Assembly: GCF_047971185.1 (NCBI RefSeq)
Contig: NZ_JBKDZH010000058.1
Location: forward strand, 47,891-111,890
DNA length: 64,000 nucleotides
Origin: Kluyvera sp047971185
GTDB lineage: Bacteria; Pseudomonadota; Gammaproteobacteria; Enterobacterales; Enterobacteriaceae
Direction of reading: 5' to 3'
The notes under the pieces were generated by a model. That model ran no database searches. It was not told where the DNA came from and saw only the letters and a list, made by a program, of their open reading frames with translations. A program made the translations under genes and the position numbers. Below, one piece after another: positions 16,311-24,118 of the stretch. Numbering within the stretch: the first letter of the stretch is position 1; the number at the start of each line of letters is the position of its first letter.

Positions 16311-16856
16311 ATGAATATCCTTATGTTAATGCGTTTTCTTAACTATAAGCCGTATTCGCCGGTACGTCATTTTGCGTGGCGATTTCGAGCTCCGCTGGTT
16401 GATATTACCGTGGTGCCGGACGATGAGATTATGCAGCATCGCCGTGTGGCGCTGCTGGAGCTGGTGCAGAAGCATATTCGCCAGCGCGATTTGTTGGCAT
16501 TAGTCGACCAGATCGCCCGATTACTGGTTACGGGATGTGCTACTGACAGCCAGATGGAAGCGTTGTTTAATTACCTGCTGCGGTCAGGAGATGCGGTTCG
16601 TTTTCACGAATTTCTCCAGGCGGCGGTTGAACGTGTACCCGAACAGAAGGAGAAAATCATGACCATTGCGGATAGGCTGCGGGAAGAGGGGCACTGGGAA
16701 GGCAGAAAGGAGGGCGTTCAGCAGGGATTGCAGCAGGGCGTACGCCAGGAAGCGCTACGCATTGCTCGAACGATGCTGGAAAATGGCATCGACGCGGCGA
16801 TGGTTCAATTAATCACCGGTCTTTCCGCCGACGAGCTGGCTTCTCTGCAGCACTGA
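16311..16856 (+). pseudogene. 3' fragment of an Rpn-family recombination-promoting nuclease (YhgA-like)
   Basis: From about 16393 the frame reads PLVDITVVPDDEIMQHRRVALLELVQKHIRQRDLLALVDQIARLL and ends in the low-complexity region EGRKEGVQQGLQQGVRQEALRIARTMLENGIDAAMVQLITGLSADELASL. This matches the C-terminal half of RpnA-type proteins (about 300 residues). The N-terminal nuclease half with its PD-(D/E)XK active site is missing, replaced by unrelated sequence that overlaps the yicS promoter. An ATG at 16311 keeps a 181-codon frame open, but the product cannot be a working nuclease. Confidence 0.75.
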
Positions 16857-16862
16857 ATTTTT

Positions 16863-16886
16863 GCCCGGTAACCTTCGTTACCGGGC
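16863..16886. terminator. Hairpin between the Rpn remnant and yicL
   Basis: GCCCGGTAAC (16863-16872) and GTTACCGGGC (16877-16886) form a perfect 10-bp stem with a CTTC loop, placed between convergent 3' ends (10 bases before the yicL stop). It probably serves both strands, though U-tracts are short. Confidence 0.65.
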
Positions 16887-16895
16887 CATTTGCCG

Positions 16896-17798
16896 CTACG
16901 CCGTTTTCACCCGACGCCGGGAATCCAGCGAAATCAGCACTACCGACGACAGAATCAGCAGCGTGCCCAGCCAGTCCGGCAGGGTGAAGCTGATGCCGAG
17001 CAGCAGCAGCGACAGAAATGCGCTGCTCAGCGGTTCGGCGCAGCTGAGGATGCTGGCTTTTGGCCCGCCAATCATCTGTGCGCCTTTCAGGTACAGGCTG
17101 AAGGTGAGAGAGGTGCCAATCACCACCAGATAGAAAAAGGCCAGCAGTAGGTTGCCGGTAATCACAATATGAGTGCCCTGTCCGGCGTAGAACGGCAGCA
17201 GCATCGCGCCGCCGAGCAGCATGCTCCAGCCGACGATCGGCAGCGTGCCGTAGCGGGCAATCAGCGTTGACGGGTAGGTGGTGTAGAACGCGGCGGCGAA
17301 GGCCGAAGCAATGCCCCAGAACAGCGCCGCGCCGGAAATGGAGAGCGACGTTGGATCGCCGTGGGTCACCAGCAGGAAGGTGCCGATAAGCGACGTGGCG
17401 ATGGCGGCAAACACAAAGGTTCCCGGCCGCGCTTTACGCACGATAGCAAACCAGGCGACGATGATGGTGGGCGACAGGAACTGCAAAATAGTAGCCGTCG
17501 CGGCGTTGGATTTTTCAATTGCCATCAGGAAGGTGAGCTGGACGGTCATCGCGCCGACGAGCGAGAAAATCAGCAGGCTAATTGTGTCTTTGCGGTTCTT
17601 AAAGAGACGGAAGATGCCGTCGCCGTGGAGGAAAGAAAACGTCAGCAGAATAAAACCGCCGGATAGCAGGCGAATCATCGTCAGAAACGGCGAGCCCATC
17701 TGACTGTGTTCCATGATGTACTGCGCGCAAACGCCGGAGCTTCCCCATAATATTGCGGCGATTAATACGTTAAGCATCCCTTTTCTGGTGGCGCCCAT
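16896..17798 (-). CDS. yicL: YicL, EamA/DMT-family inner-membrane transporter
   Basis: This 300-residue protein has ten predicted membrane helices in two EamA repeats. It is close to E. coli YicL from memory (MGxTRKGMLNVLIAAxLWGSSGVCAQYIME, SNAATATxLQFLSPTIIVAW, GALFWGIASAFAAAFYTTYPSTLIARYG, QMIGGPKASILSCAEPLSSA). It is probably a metabolite or drug exporter; the substrate is unknown. It lies downstream of murP in the same direction, with a hairpin between them. Confidence 0.9.
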   Translation of the reverse strand: MGATRKGMLNVLIAAILWGSSGVCAQYIMEHSQMGSPFLTMIRLLSGGFILLTFSFLHGDGIFRLFKNRKDTISLLIFSLVGAMTVQLTFLMAIEKSNAATATILQFLSPTIIVAWFAIVRKARPGTFVFAAIATSLIGTFLLVTHGDPTSLSISGAALFWGIASAFAAAFYTTYPSTLIARYGTLPIVGWSMLLGGAMLLPFYAGQGTHIVITGNLLLAFFYLVVIGTSLTFSLYLKGAQMIGGPKASILSCAEPLSSAFLSLLLLGISFTLPDWLGTLLILSSVVLISLDSRRRVKTA

Positions 17799-17857
17799 TT
17801 TTCCTCAACCCTGTCATATTATTGTGTTATGACGGGCATCATAGCATGGCGGAGAGC

Positions 17858-17884
17858 TTGCCCCCAGCGGCGCGCCGGGGGCAA
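17858..17884. terminator. Hairpin between murP and yicL
   Basis: TTGCCCCC (17858-17865) and GGGGGCAA (17877-17884) form an 8-bp stem just past the murP stop. On the transcribed strand the T-run lies before the stem, so it is not a textbook intrinsic terminator. Confidence 0.45.
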
Positions 17885-17889
17885 AAAGG

Positions 17890-19344
17890 TTAGCTGAGAT
17901 CGACGTTTTTACTGCCGAAAAGCCAGGTGAGCAGGAAGCCGCACAGATAGGCCACGGCGAGACCCGCCGCGTAGACCGCCATCCCGGCATAGATACCGCT
18001 GTTGGAGGTCATCAGCGGTAGCGCCACCAGACCAGACGGCCCGAAGACCGTATTCAGACCCACCGGTAGCCCCAGCCAGGCCACCAGGCCGATAAAGAAG
18101 CCGCCGCACGCGCCGCCGAGACAGGCGGTGACAAACGGCTTCATGCGCGGCAGCGTGACGCCGTAGATCAGCGGCTCGCCCACGCCGAGCAGGCCGGGAA
18201 TAATCGCCCCTTTAATCTGGGTACGCAGCAGCGAGCCCTGCTTCGCGCGGTAGTACAGCGCCAGCGCCGCGCCGACCTGCCCCGCGCCCGCCATGGCCAG
18301 AATGGTGAACAGCGAGTTGAAGCCCTGCGCTTCCATCAGCGCGAAGTATACCGGCACAAAGCCCTGGTGAACGCCGAACATCACCGCCAGCAGGAACAGC
18401 CCCGCCAGCACCGCTGAACCGAACGGGTTACCGTTAAGGTGCAGGAACAGCCACGACATGCCGGTAAACAGGTAGCCGCCGATTGGCATAATCACCACGA
18501 AGGTTACCGCCCCCATAATCAGCAGCGTGACCGCCGACGTGAGGATCATATCGAGGTTGGCCGGCATAATGCGGCGCACCTGTTTTTCCACCCATGCGCC
18601 GATCATCGAGGCAATCAGCACGCCGATGATATTGCCGCGCGGGTCGATGGTGTGGCCGAAGAAGTCGGAGATGCCGGAATAGAAACCCACCGCCGCTTTC
18701 GGGTCGTAGCCGAGGATAAACAGCGCGGCGATAATCGCCCCGTTCACCCCAGAGCCACCGAAAGCTTTCTGCGCGTTATAGCCAATCAGAATACTCAGGA
18801 AGGTGAACATGCCTTTACTGAACACCTTCATGTAGCTGATGACATCAACCAGCGTGGCGTTCGGATGCGCGTTCTCCAGCACGAACAGCTGCTCGGCGAG
18901 CGTGGCAAAGCCCAGCAGCAGGCCGACGGCGATAAAACCGGGGATCAGCGGCGTGAAAATGGTGGCGAACCTGGCGAGGAATTTCTGCACGCGGCTGGTC
19001 TGCTTGCCCTTCAGCTCCTGCTTTTTGGCGCTGGCGATATCGGCCAGCGAAGCGCTGGATTCCACCGCTTCCGCTTCAACCAGCGGCGCTTCTTCCAGCA
19101 GCAGGTTCATGATCTCCGAGGCGGTCTGCGCTTTGCCCGGGCCGAGGATAATCTGGAACTGTTCGTTGCTGACCACCACGCCCATCACGCCTTCCACCTG
19201 GCGGATAGCCGCGGCGTCGGCATGTGCTTCATTACGCAGCGTTAAGCGCAGGCGAGTCATACAGTTACCCGCCTGCACCACGTTTGACGCCCCGCCAACC
19301 AGGATAAGAATGCGGGCTATCATCTCTTTATTTATTTTTGCCAT
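17890..19344 (-). CDS. murP: N-acetylmuramic acid PTS permease, IIBC (MurP)
   Basis: This 484-residue PTS protein has an N-terminal IIB domain (residues 1-90, phosphocysteine in NCMTRLRLTL). A linker (about 90-120) leads to a IIC domain of roughly ten helices, with LLGVGEPLIYGVTLPR as the substrate-site signature. There is no IIA domain, as in MurP, which borrows IIA-Glc. It takes up and phosphorylates MurNAc to MurNAc-6-phosphate. It is encoded 25 nt downstream of murQ in one operon. Confidence 0.9.
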   Translation of the reverse strand: MAKINKEMIARILILVGGASNVVQAGNCMTRLRLTLRNEAHADAAAIRQVEGVMGVVVSNEQFQIILGPGKAQTASEIMNLLLEEAPLVEAEAVESSASLADIASAKKQELKGKQTSRVQKFLARFATIFTPLIPGFIAVGLLLGFATLAEQLFVLENAHPNATLVDVISYMKVFSKGMFTFLSILIGYNAQKAFGGSGVNGAIIAALFILGYDPKAAVGFYSGISDFFGHTIDPRGNIIGVLIASMIGAWVEKQVRRIMPANLDMILTSAVTLLIMGAVTFVVIMPIGGYLFTGMSWLFLHLNGNPFGSAVLAGLFLLAVMFGVHQGFVPVYFALMEAQGFNSLFTILAMAGAGQVGAALALYYRAKQGSLLRTQIKGAIIPGLLGVGEPLIYGVTLPRMKPFVTACLGGACGGFFIGLVAWLGLPVGLNTVFGPSGLVALPLMTSNSGIYAGMAVYAAGLAVAYLCGFLLTWLFGSKNVDLS

Positions 19345-19369
19345 TCTACGAAATCCCCAGTCGGATAGA

Positions 19370-20269
19370 TTAGTGTTGCAGCGCCTTGCGGATAAAGCCG
19401 TTGTTGTCCGCCAGCAGCTGTTTGGCCTCGTCAGCGCTAAGGTCAGCCAGCACCATCACGATGGCGGTTTTGCAGTGGCGGCCACAGGCGTCCAGCGCGG
19501 CCTGAGCCGTTGGGCGATCGCATTCGGTGGCCTCCATCACGATGGAGATCTGGCGTTCAATCAGCTTGGCGTTGGTGGCCTCGACGTCGACCATCAGGTT
19601 GCTGTAGACCTTACCGCTGCGAATCATCGCCCCGGTGGTGATCATGTTCAGCACCAGTTTCTGCGCCGTACCGGCCTTCAGGCGGGTAGAGCCGGTCACC
19701 ACTTCCGGGCCAACGACCGGGGTAATAGCGATGTCGGCCTGCTGCGCCATTTCGCCGTGCGGGTTACAGCTGACGATAGCGACCAGCGCGTTCTGCTGGT
19801 GGGCATAGGCCATCGCGCCCAGCACGTACGGCGTGCGGCCGCTGGCGGCGATCCCGACCAGCACGTCGTGCTCGTTAAAGCCGATCGCCCGCAAATCGTC
19901 CTCACCCTGCGCGGCGTTGTCTTCGACGTTTTCCACCGCTTTGAGAATGGCGGAGTGGCCGCCGGCAATCAGCCCGACCACCTGTTCCGGGCGGGTGCCG
20001 AAGGTTGGCGGGCATTCGCTGGCGTCGAGAATACCCAGACGGCCGGAGGTGCCCGCGCCGATGTAAATCAGGCGGCCGCCGTGGCGGAAGGCGTTGGCGA
20101 CGCTATCAACCAGCTGCGCAATCTGCGGAATATACGGCGTGATGGCGTGAGCAACCTGCTGATCTTCGTTGTTAATTACCGTCAGCATCTCTTCGGTGGA
20201 GAGGGTGTCAATATTGGCGCTGTTGGCGTTGCGCCGTTCAGTCAGCAATTTGCTCAGGTCGATACTCAT
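19370..20269 (-). CDS. murQ: MurNAc-6-phosphate etherase (MurQ)
   Basis: The protein has 299 residues from the ATG at 20269 (AGG about 6 nt upstream), beginning MSIDLSKLLTERRNANSANIDTLST. The SIS sugar-isomerase domain carries YIGAGTSGRLGILDASECPPTFG and IAASGRTPYVLGAMAYA, which bind the phosphosugar. MurQ removes the lactyl ether from MurNAc-6-phosphate, giving GlcNAc-6-phosphate and D-lactate in cell-wall recycling. It is first in the murQP operon. A good CRP site lies about 60 bp upstream. The usual divergent murR repressor gene is absent. Confidence 0.94.
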   Translation of the reverse strand: MSIDLSKLLTERRNANSANIDTLSTEEMLTVINNEDQQVAHAITPYIPQIAQLVDSVANAFRHGGRLIYIGAGTSGRLGILDASECPPTFGTRPEQVVGLIAGGHSAILKAVENVEDNAAQGEDDLRAIGFNEHDVLVGIAASGRTPYVLGAMAYAHQQNALVAIVSCNPHGEMAQQADIAITPVVGPEVVTGSTRLKAGTAQKLVLNMITTGAMIRSGKVYSNLMVDVEATNAKLIERQISIVMEATECDRPTAQAALDACGRHCKTAIVMVLADLSADEAKQLLADNNGFIRKALQH

Positions 20270-20322
20270 AGGAAACCTCATCATTCACAGTGGCGAGCAG
20301 TATAAGGAATTAATTATTCCAT

Positions 20323-20344
20323 TCATGTGAAGGTTATCACGATT
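20323..20344 (-). promoter_or_regulatory. CRP binding site upstream of murQP
   Basis: TGTGA (20326-20330), six bases (AGGTTA), then TCACG (20337-20341) matches the CRP consensus at nine of ten core bases. The E. coli murQP operon is CRP-dependent, so this site fits that regulation. Confidence 0.75.
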
Positions 20345-20388
20345 AAGCGCGTGGGGTAATGCGCGATTTGTAGGTATAGCGGGGAAAT

Positions 20389-20424
20389 CTGCGGTAATAA
20401 TATTGGAATATTTTATTACCGCAG
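20389..20424. terminator. Long hairpin downstream of the Bcr/CflA transporter gene
   Basis: CTGCGGTAATAA (20389-20400) and TTATTACCGCAG (20413-20424) are perfect 12-base arms around a 12-base loop, 6 bases past the stop of the minus-strand transporter gene. There is no clear U-tract, so it may act as an RNA-stabilising hairpin or a protein site in the murQ upstream region. Confidence 0.5.
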
Positions 20425-20430
20425 TGAATT

Positions 20431-21594
20431 TTAGCGGCTGGCGCGCGGCTTAAGCAGGCCGAAAAACAGCGCGATAGCGTAGGAAATGGTCATGGCGAGA
20501 CTCATTTTGAGCATGGTTTCGCCACCCAGCCCGGCCAGCGGCGCGGCAATGCCGCCGCAGACGAACATCAGCGTGCCCATCAACGCCGAGGCGGTGCCCG
20601 ACTGCGCGCTGCTGACCGCGCTCATGGCTTCGGCCCCGGAAACGGTGCTAATTCCGCTCATAAACGACACCGTAAAGAACAGGCCGACCAGCGCCAGAAT
20701 CGGCCATTGTAGCCAGGCCAGCAGCAGCGTCAGCCCCGCGCACAGTACCGCCAGCAAGAGCCCGTGGCGTAGCAGGGTTTCGGCAGCCACGCGGCGCGCC
20801 AGCTTTGAGAAGATCAGCGCGGCGATAATCAGCCCGATCCCGTTGAGGCCGAACAGCAGGCTGAACTGCATGGCGCTCATGCCGTACTCGCTCTGGATCA
20901 CGAACGATGAGGAGCCGATATAGGAGAACAGCCCGGCCATCATAAAGGCCTGAATCAGGCAGTAGCGCATAAAGCGGCGGTTTTTCAGCACCGGCGTGCC
21001 TTTTGCTTGCTGCGTCGCGTCGGTGCTTTTCGCCGGTAGCGTTTCATGCAGCACCGTCAGGCTTAACACCAGCAGCACCACGCCGATTCCGGCCATCGTC
21101 CAGAACAGAATGCGCCAGTCAAAGGCGGTAATGATGTAGCCGCCGATCACCGGTGAGATCACCGGAGCGATACCGTTGACGGTCATCAGCAGGGCGAAAA
21201 ACTGGGTGAGCAGGGTGCCCTGGTAGCGGTCGCGGGCGATCGATCGCGACAGCACCGAGCCGCCGGCCCCGGCAAAGCCTTGCAGGAAGCGCCAGGCGAT
21301 CAGCATGTGAATATCGTGGGTGACGGCGCACATGGCGGACGAGAAGATAAACAGCAGCAGCGACAGCGCCAGCGGCTTGCGGCGGCCGATGCGGTCGCTC
21401 AGCGGGCCGAAGAACAGCTGGCCGAGGCCCAGCCCGAGCAGGGCGGCGGTGAGCGACAGCTGGGTTTGCGTGCCGGTCGCGTTGAGCTGCTCGGTGATTT
21501 CCGGCAGCGCCGGGAGGTAAAAATCGGTACAGAGTGGGCCGATAGCGCAAAGCAGGCCCAGCACCACGACCCATGAGAGGGAGATACGCGGCAT
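20431..21594 (-). CDS. Bcr/CflA-family multidrug efflux MFS transporter
   Basis: The protein has 387 residues from the ATG at 21594, chosen for its AAGGAG ribosome site; the frame upstream runs into REP repeats. It has twelve predicted helices. CTDFYLPALPEIT in helix 1 and GPLSDRIGRRKPL (motif A) mark the Bcr/CflA drug:H+ antiporters, as does ISPVIGGYI (antiporter motif C region). The family includes bicyclomycin, chloramphenicol and purine exporters; the substrate here is unknown. It lies 190 bases downstream of the SDR gene in the same direction, but REP repeats separate them, so co-transcription is doubtful. Confidence 0.85.
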   Translation of the reverse strand: MPRISLSWVVVLGLLCAIGPLCTDFYLPALPEITEQLNATGTQTQLSLTAALLGLGLGQLFFGPLSDRIGRRKPLALSLLLFIFSSAMCAVTHDIHMLIAWRFLQGFAGAGGSVLSRSIARDRYQGTLLTQFFALLMTVNGIAPVISPVIGGYIITAFDWRILFWTMAGIGVVLLVLSLTVLHETLPAKSTDATQQAKGTPVLKNRRFMRYCLIQAFMMAGLFSYIGSSSFVIQSEYGMSAMQFSLLFGLNGIGLIIAALIFSKLARRVAAETLLRHGLLLAVLCAGLTLLLAWLQWPILALVGLFFTVSFMSGISTVSGAEAMSAVSSAQSGTASALMGTLMFVCGGIAAPLAGLGGETMLKMSLAMTISYAIALFFGLLKPRASR

Positions 21595-21644
21595 GAAAGC
21601 TCCTTTTGAGTTATGCATAATCAATGAGGGGGACGGTGCGGCGG

Positions 21645-21774
21645 CACCCTCACCCCGGCCCTCTCCCTGGAAGGGAGAGGGAGAAAACCAGGCCCTTGCA
21701 AACCCGCAGCTAGCCGATAAACCGCACCGCACAGTCCCCTCTCCCCATTGGGGAGAGGGTTAGGGTGAGGGGGA
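21645..21774. repeat. Pair of REP-like elements (CCCTCACCCC/GGGAGAGGG family)
   Basis: Two copies in opposite orientation: CCCTCACCCCGGCCCTCTCC with GGAAGGGAGAGGG, and CCCCTCTCCCC with ATTGGGGAGAGGGTTAGGG. They lie between the SDR stop and the transporter start. The sequence is nearly the same as the repeats at 53599-53690. Confidence 0.8.
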
Positions 21775-21786
21775 ACGTGCACCGCG

Positions 21787-22551
21787 CTAATCCCGGTCAA
21801 TGGCAAACGGCTGCCATGCCTGACGCACCGGCATCACCTCCACGCGGTTAATATTCATATGTTCCGGCAGCGTCGCGATATAGAACATCTGCTCGGCGAT
21901 ATCCAGCGCCGACAGCGGCGTGGTGCCGCGATACAGCGCGTCGGACGCTGCCTGGTCGCCCTTCGTGCGTACCAGCGTAAATTCCGTCTCCGCAATCCCC
22001 GGCGCCAGATCGGTGACGCGCACGCCGGTGCCTAACAGATCGCAGCGCAGGTTATAGCTGAACTGCTTCACAAACGCTTTGCTCGCGCCATACACGTGGC
22101 TACCCGGATACGGCCACTGCCCGGCAATCGAACCGATATTGATAATGCTGGCCCCGGCGCCGTGGCGAATCAGCGTCGGCAACAGCGCGTGAGTCACGTT
22201 GACCAGCCCGGTAACGTTGGTATCAATCATGGTGTGCCAGTCCGCCAGATCCACCTTCTGCGCCGGCTGCGGCGCCAGCGCCAGCCCGGCGTTATTGATA
22301 AGCGTGGTGACGTCGGCAAATTCGAGCGGTAATGCAGCGACGGCGGTTTCCACCGCCGCGCTATCCCGCACGTCCAGTTCGATGACATGCACCGGCACCC
22401 GCGACGCCAGCTCGTTCTGTAGCGCCTGTAACCGCGCCAGTCGACGGCCGCTGAGCACCAGCGCCCAGCCCGCGCGCGCGAACACGTGCGCCGCCGCTTC
22501 CCCAAAGCCGGAGGTTGCCCCGGTAATAAACACCACGTTACGTTTTTGCAT
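21787..22551 (-). CDS. Short-chain dehydrogenase/reductase, YdfG-like
   Basis: The protein has 254 residues from the ATG at 22551 (GGAG 6 nt upstream). It has classical SDR motifs: VVFITGATSGFGEA for cofactor binding, LINNAGLAL, catalytic Ser in NIGSIAG, and YGASK with the Tyr/Lys pair. The GRR after the second strand suggests NADP(H). Overall shape and motifs resemble YdfG (3-hydroxy acid/serine dehydrogenase), but the substrate is not certain. It is divergent from the aminotransferase gene, with 178 bases between starts. Confidence 0.82.
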   Translation of the reverse strand: MQKRNVVFITGATSGFGEAAAHVFARAGWALVLSGRRLARLQALQNELASRVPVHVIELDVRDSAAVETAVAALPLEFADVTTLINNAGLALAPQPAQKVDLADWHTMIDTNVTGLVNVTHALLPTLIRHGAGASIINIGSIAGQWPYPGSHVYGASKAFVKQFSYNLRCDLLGTGVRVTDLAPGIAETEFTLVRTKGDQAASDALYRGTTPLSALDIAEQMFYIATLPEHMNINRVEVMPVRQAWQPFAIDRD

Positions 22552-22729
22552 TGTGCTCTCCTGTACAGGTTGTTTCGCCACTATAAAAACCCCGGCGCGG
22601 CCTGCCGAGGGACAGTCGCGGCGCGGCGATGTGACACGTTGTCACAGCCGCCGGTCTACACTGGCTCTATCACTTTTTTTTCCGTCGACGACATGATGCA
22701 TCAACGCCAACGCTATGCGAGGAACGACG

Positions 22730-24046
22730 ATGACAGAGTTGAATAATCAGACCGTCCGCCAACTGGACAGAGAGTACGTTTTCCATTCCTGGTCGATGCA
22801 GGGCAACCTCAATCCGCTGGTGATTGCCGGGGCCAAAGGCTGCGAGCTGTGGGATTACGATGGTAAAACCTATCTGGATTTCAGCAGCCAGCTGGTGAAC
22901 GTCAACCTTGGCTATCAGCACCCGCGCGTGCTGGCGGCGATGAAGGCGCAGCTGGAGTCGCTGGTGACCATCGCCCCGGCGACCGCTAACCTGGCGCGCG
23001 GCGAGGCGGCGAAACGCATTATTGGCCTCGCGCCGGAAGGGTTTAGCAAAGTGTTTTTCACCAACGCCGGGGCCGATGCCAATGAAAACGCCATCCGCAT
23101 GGCGCGCATGTACACCGGACGCGACAAAGTGCTGTCGGCCTATCGCTCCTACCACGGCAACACCGGCAGCGCGATTGCCGCCACCGGCGACTGGCGTCGG
23201 GTGCCGAACGAATATTCGCGCGGCCACGTGCACTTCTTTAACCCCTACCTGTACCGCAGCGAATTTAACGCCACCAGCGAGCAGGAAGAGTGCCGCCGCG
23301 CGCTGGCGCATCTGCGACGAATGATTGAGTGCGAAGGCCCCTCCTCGATTGCGGCGATTTTACTGGAGTCGATACCGGGCACCGCCGGGATTCTGGTGCC
23401 GCCGGAGGGGTATATGAAAGGCGTTCGCGCGCTGGCGGATGAGTTCAATATTATCCTTATCCTCGACGAAGTGATGGCCGGTTTTGGCCGCACCGGCAGC
23501 TGGTTCGCCTTCGAGCAGGACGGCATCGTACCGGATCTGATCACCTTCGCTAAAGGGGTGAACGCCGGATACGTCCCGGCAGGCGGGGTGATCATCAGCG
23601 ATCGGATCGCTCACTATTTTGACGATCGTTTCTTCGCCGGTGGCTTAACCTACTCCGGCCATCCGCTGGCGATGGCGGCGATTGTCGCCACCCTCGATGC
23701 AATGCAGGATGAAGGCATCGTGGAGAACGCGGCGCGTGTCGGCAACGGCGTGCTGCGCCAGGGGCTTGAAGCGCTGACAGCATCGTCACCGCTGGTGGGC
23801 GAGGTTCGCGGTCGTGGCGTATTCCAGGCGCTGGAGCTGGTGAGCGACCGGGCGAAGAAAACGCCGCTGGCGGCAGGGGATATGGCCGAAATCAAAGCCG
23901 CGTTAACCGAGGCGGGGCTGCTGAGTTTTGTGGTGGAGAACCGCATTCACGTGGTGCCGCCGTGTACCATCAGCGCTGAACAGGTGTCGAAAGGGTTGGG
24001 GATTTTGCAGAATGTGCTGGGCCGTTTTGCCCATTTAGCCGTGTAG
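22730..24046 (+). CDS. Class-III PLP-dependent aminotransferase
   Basis: The protein has 438 residues from the ATG at 22730 (AGGAACGACG upstream). It is a fold-type I, class-III enzyme: FTNAGADANENAIRMAR, YRSYHGNTGSAIAATGD, ILDEVMAGFGRTGSWFAFEQ (PLP aspartate region), and DLITFAKGVNAGYVPAGG with the Schiff-base Lys. The group uses omega-amino acids, taurine, beta-alanine or diamines with pyruvate. The exact donor is unknown. It is convergent with the AbgT-type transporter gene, and a linked role in handling an amino compound is possible but unproven. Confidence 0.85.
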   Translation: MTELNNQTVRQLDREYVFHSWSMQGNLNPLVIAGAKGCELWDYDGKTYLDFSSQLVNVNLGYQHPRVLAAMKAQLESLVTIAPATANLARGEAAKRIIGLAPEGFSKVFFTNAGADANENAIRMARMYTGRDKVLSAYRSYHGNTGSAIAATGDWRRVPNEYSRGHVHFFNPYLYRSEFNATSEQEECRRALAHLRRMIECEGPSSIAAILLESIPGTAGILVPPEGYMKGVRALADEFNIILILDEVMAGFGRTGSWFAFEQDGIVPDLITFAKGVNAGYVPAGGVIISDRIAHYFDDRFFAGGLTYSGHPLAMAAIVATLDAMQDEGIVENAARVGNGVLRQGLEALTASSPLVGEVRGRGVFQALELVSDRAKKTPLAAGDMAEIKAALTEAGLLSFVVENRIHVVPPCTISAEQVSKGLGILQNVLGRFAHLAV

Positions 24047-24101
24047 CCTCGTCCGGGCTACGAGCGGTTCCCTCTCCCCATTGGGGAGAGGGTGAGGGGG
24101 T
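24043..24101. repeat. REP-like elements between convergent genes
   Basis: GTAGCCTCGTCCGGGCTAC (24043-24061) is a GTAGCCCGG-type palindrome. It is followed by CCCTCTCCCC-ATT-GGGGAGAGGG (about 24070-24092). Both probably terminate or stabilise the facing aminotransferase and transporter transcripts. Confidence 0.75.
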
Positions 24102-24118
24102 AACGTTGAACCTGATGC

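Noticed and set aside
16311..16856. An insertion sequence based on the Rpn (Transposase_31) relationship
   Set aside because: There are no terminal inverted repeats or target duplications, and Rpn proteins are nucleases rather than IS transposases; this copy is also truncated.
18839..20305. A 488-codon open frame opposite murP and murQ
   Set aside because: It is composed of antisense translation of two secure genes and has no domain pattern.
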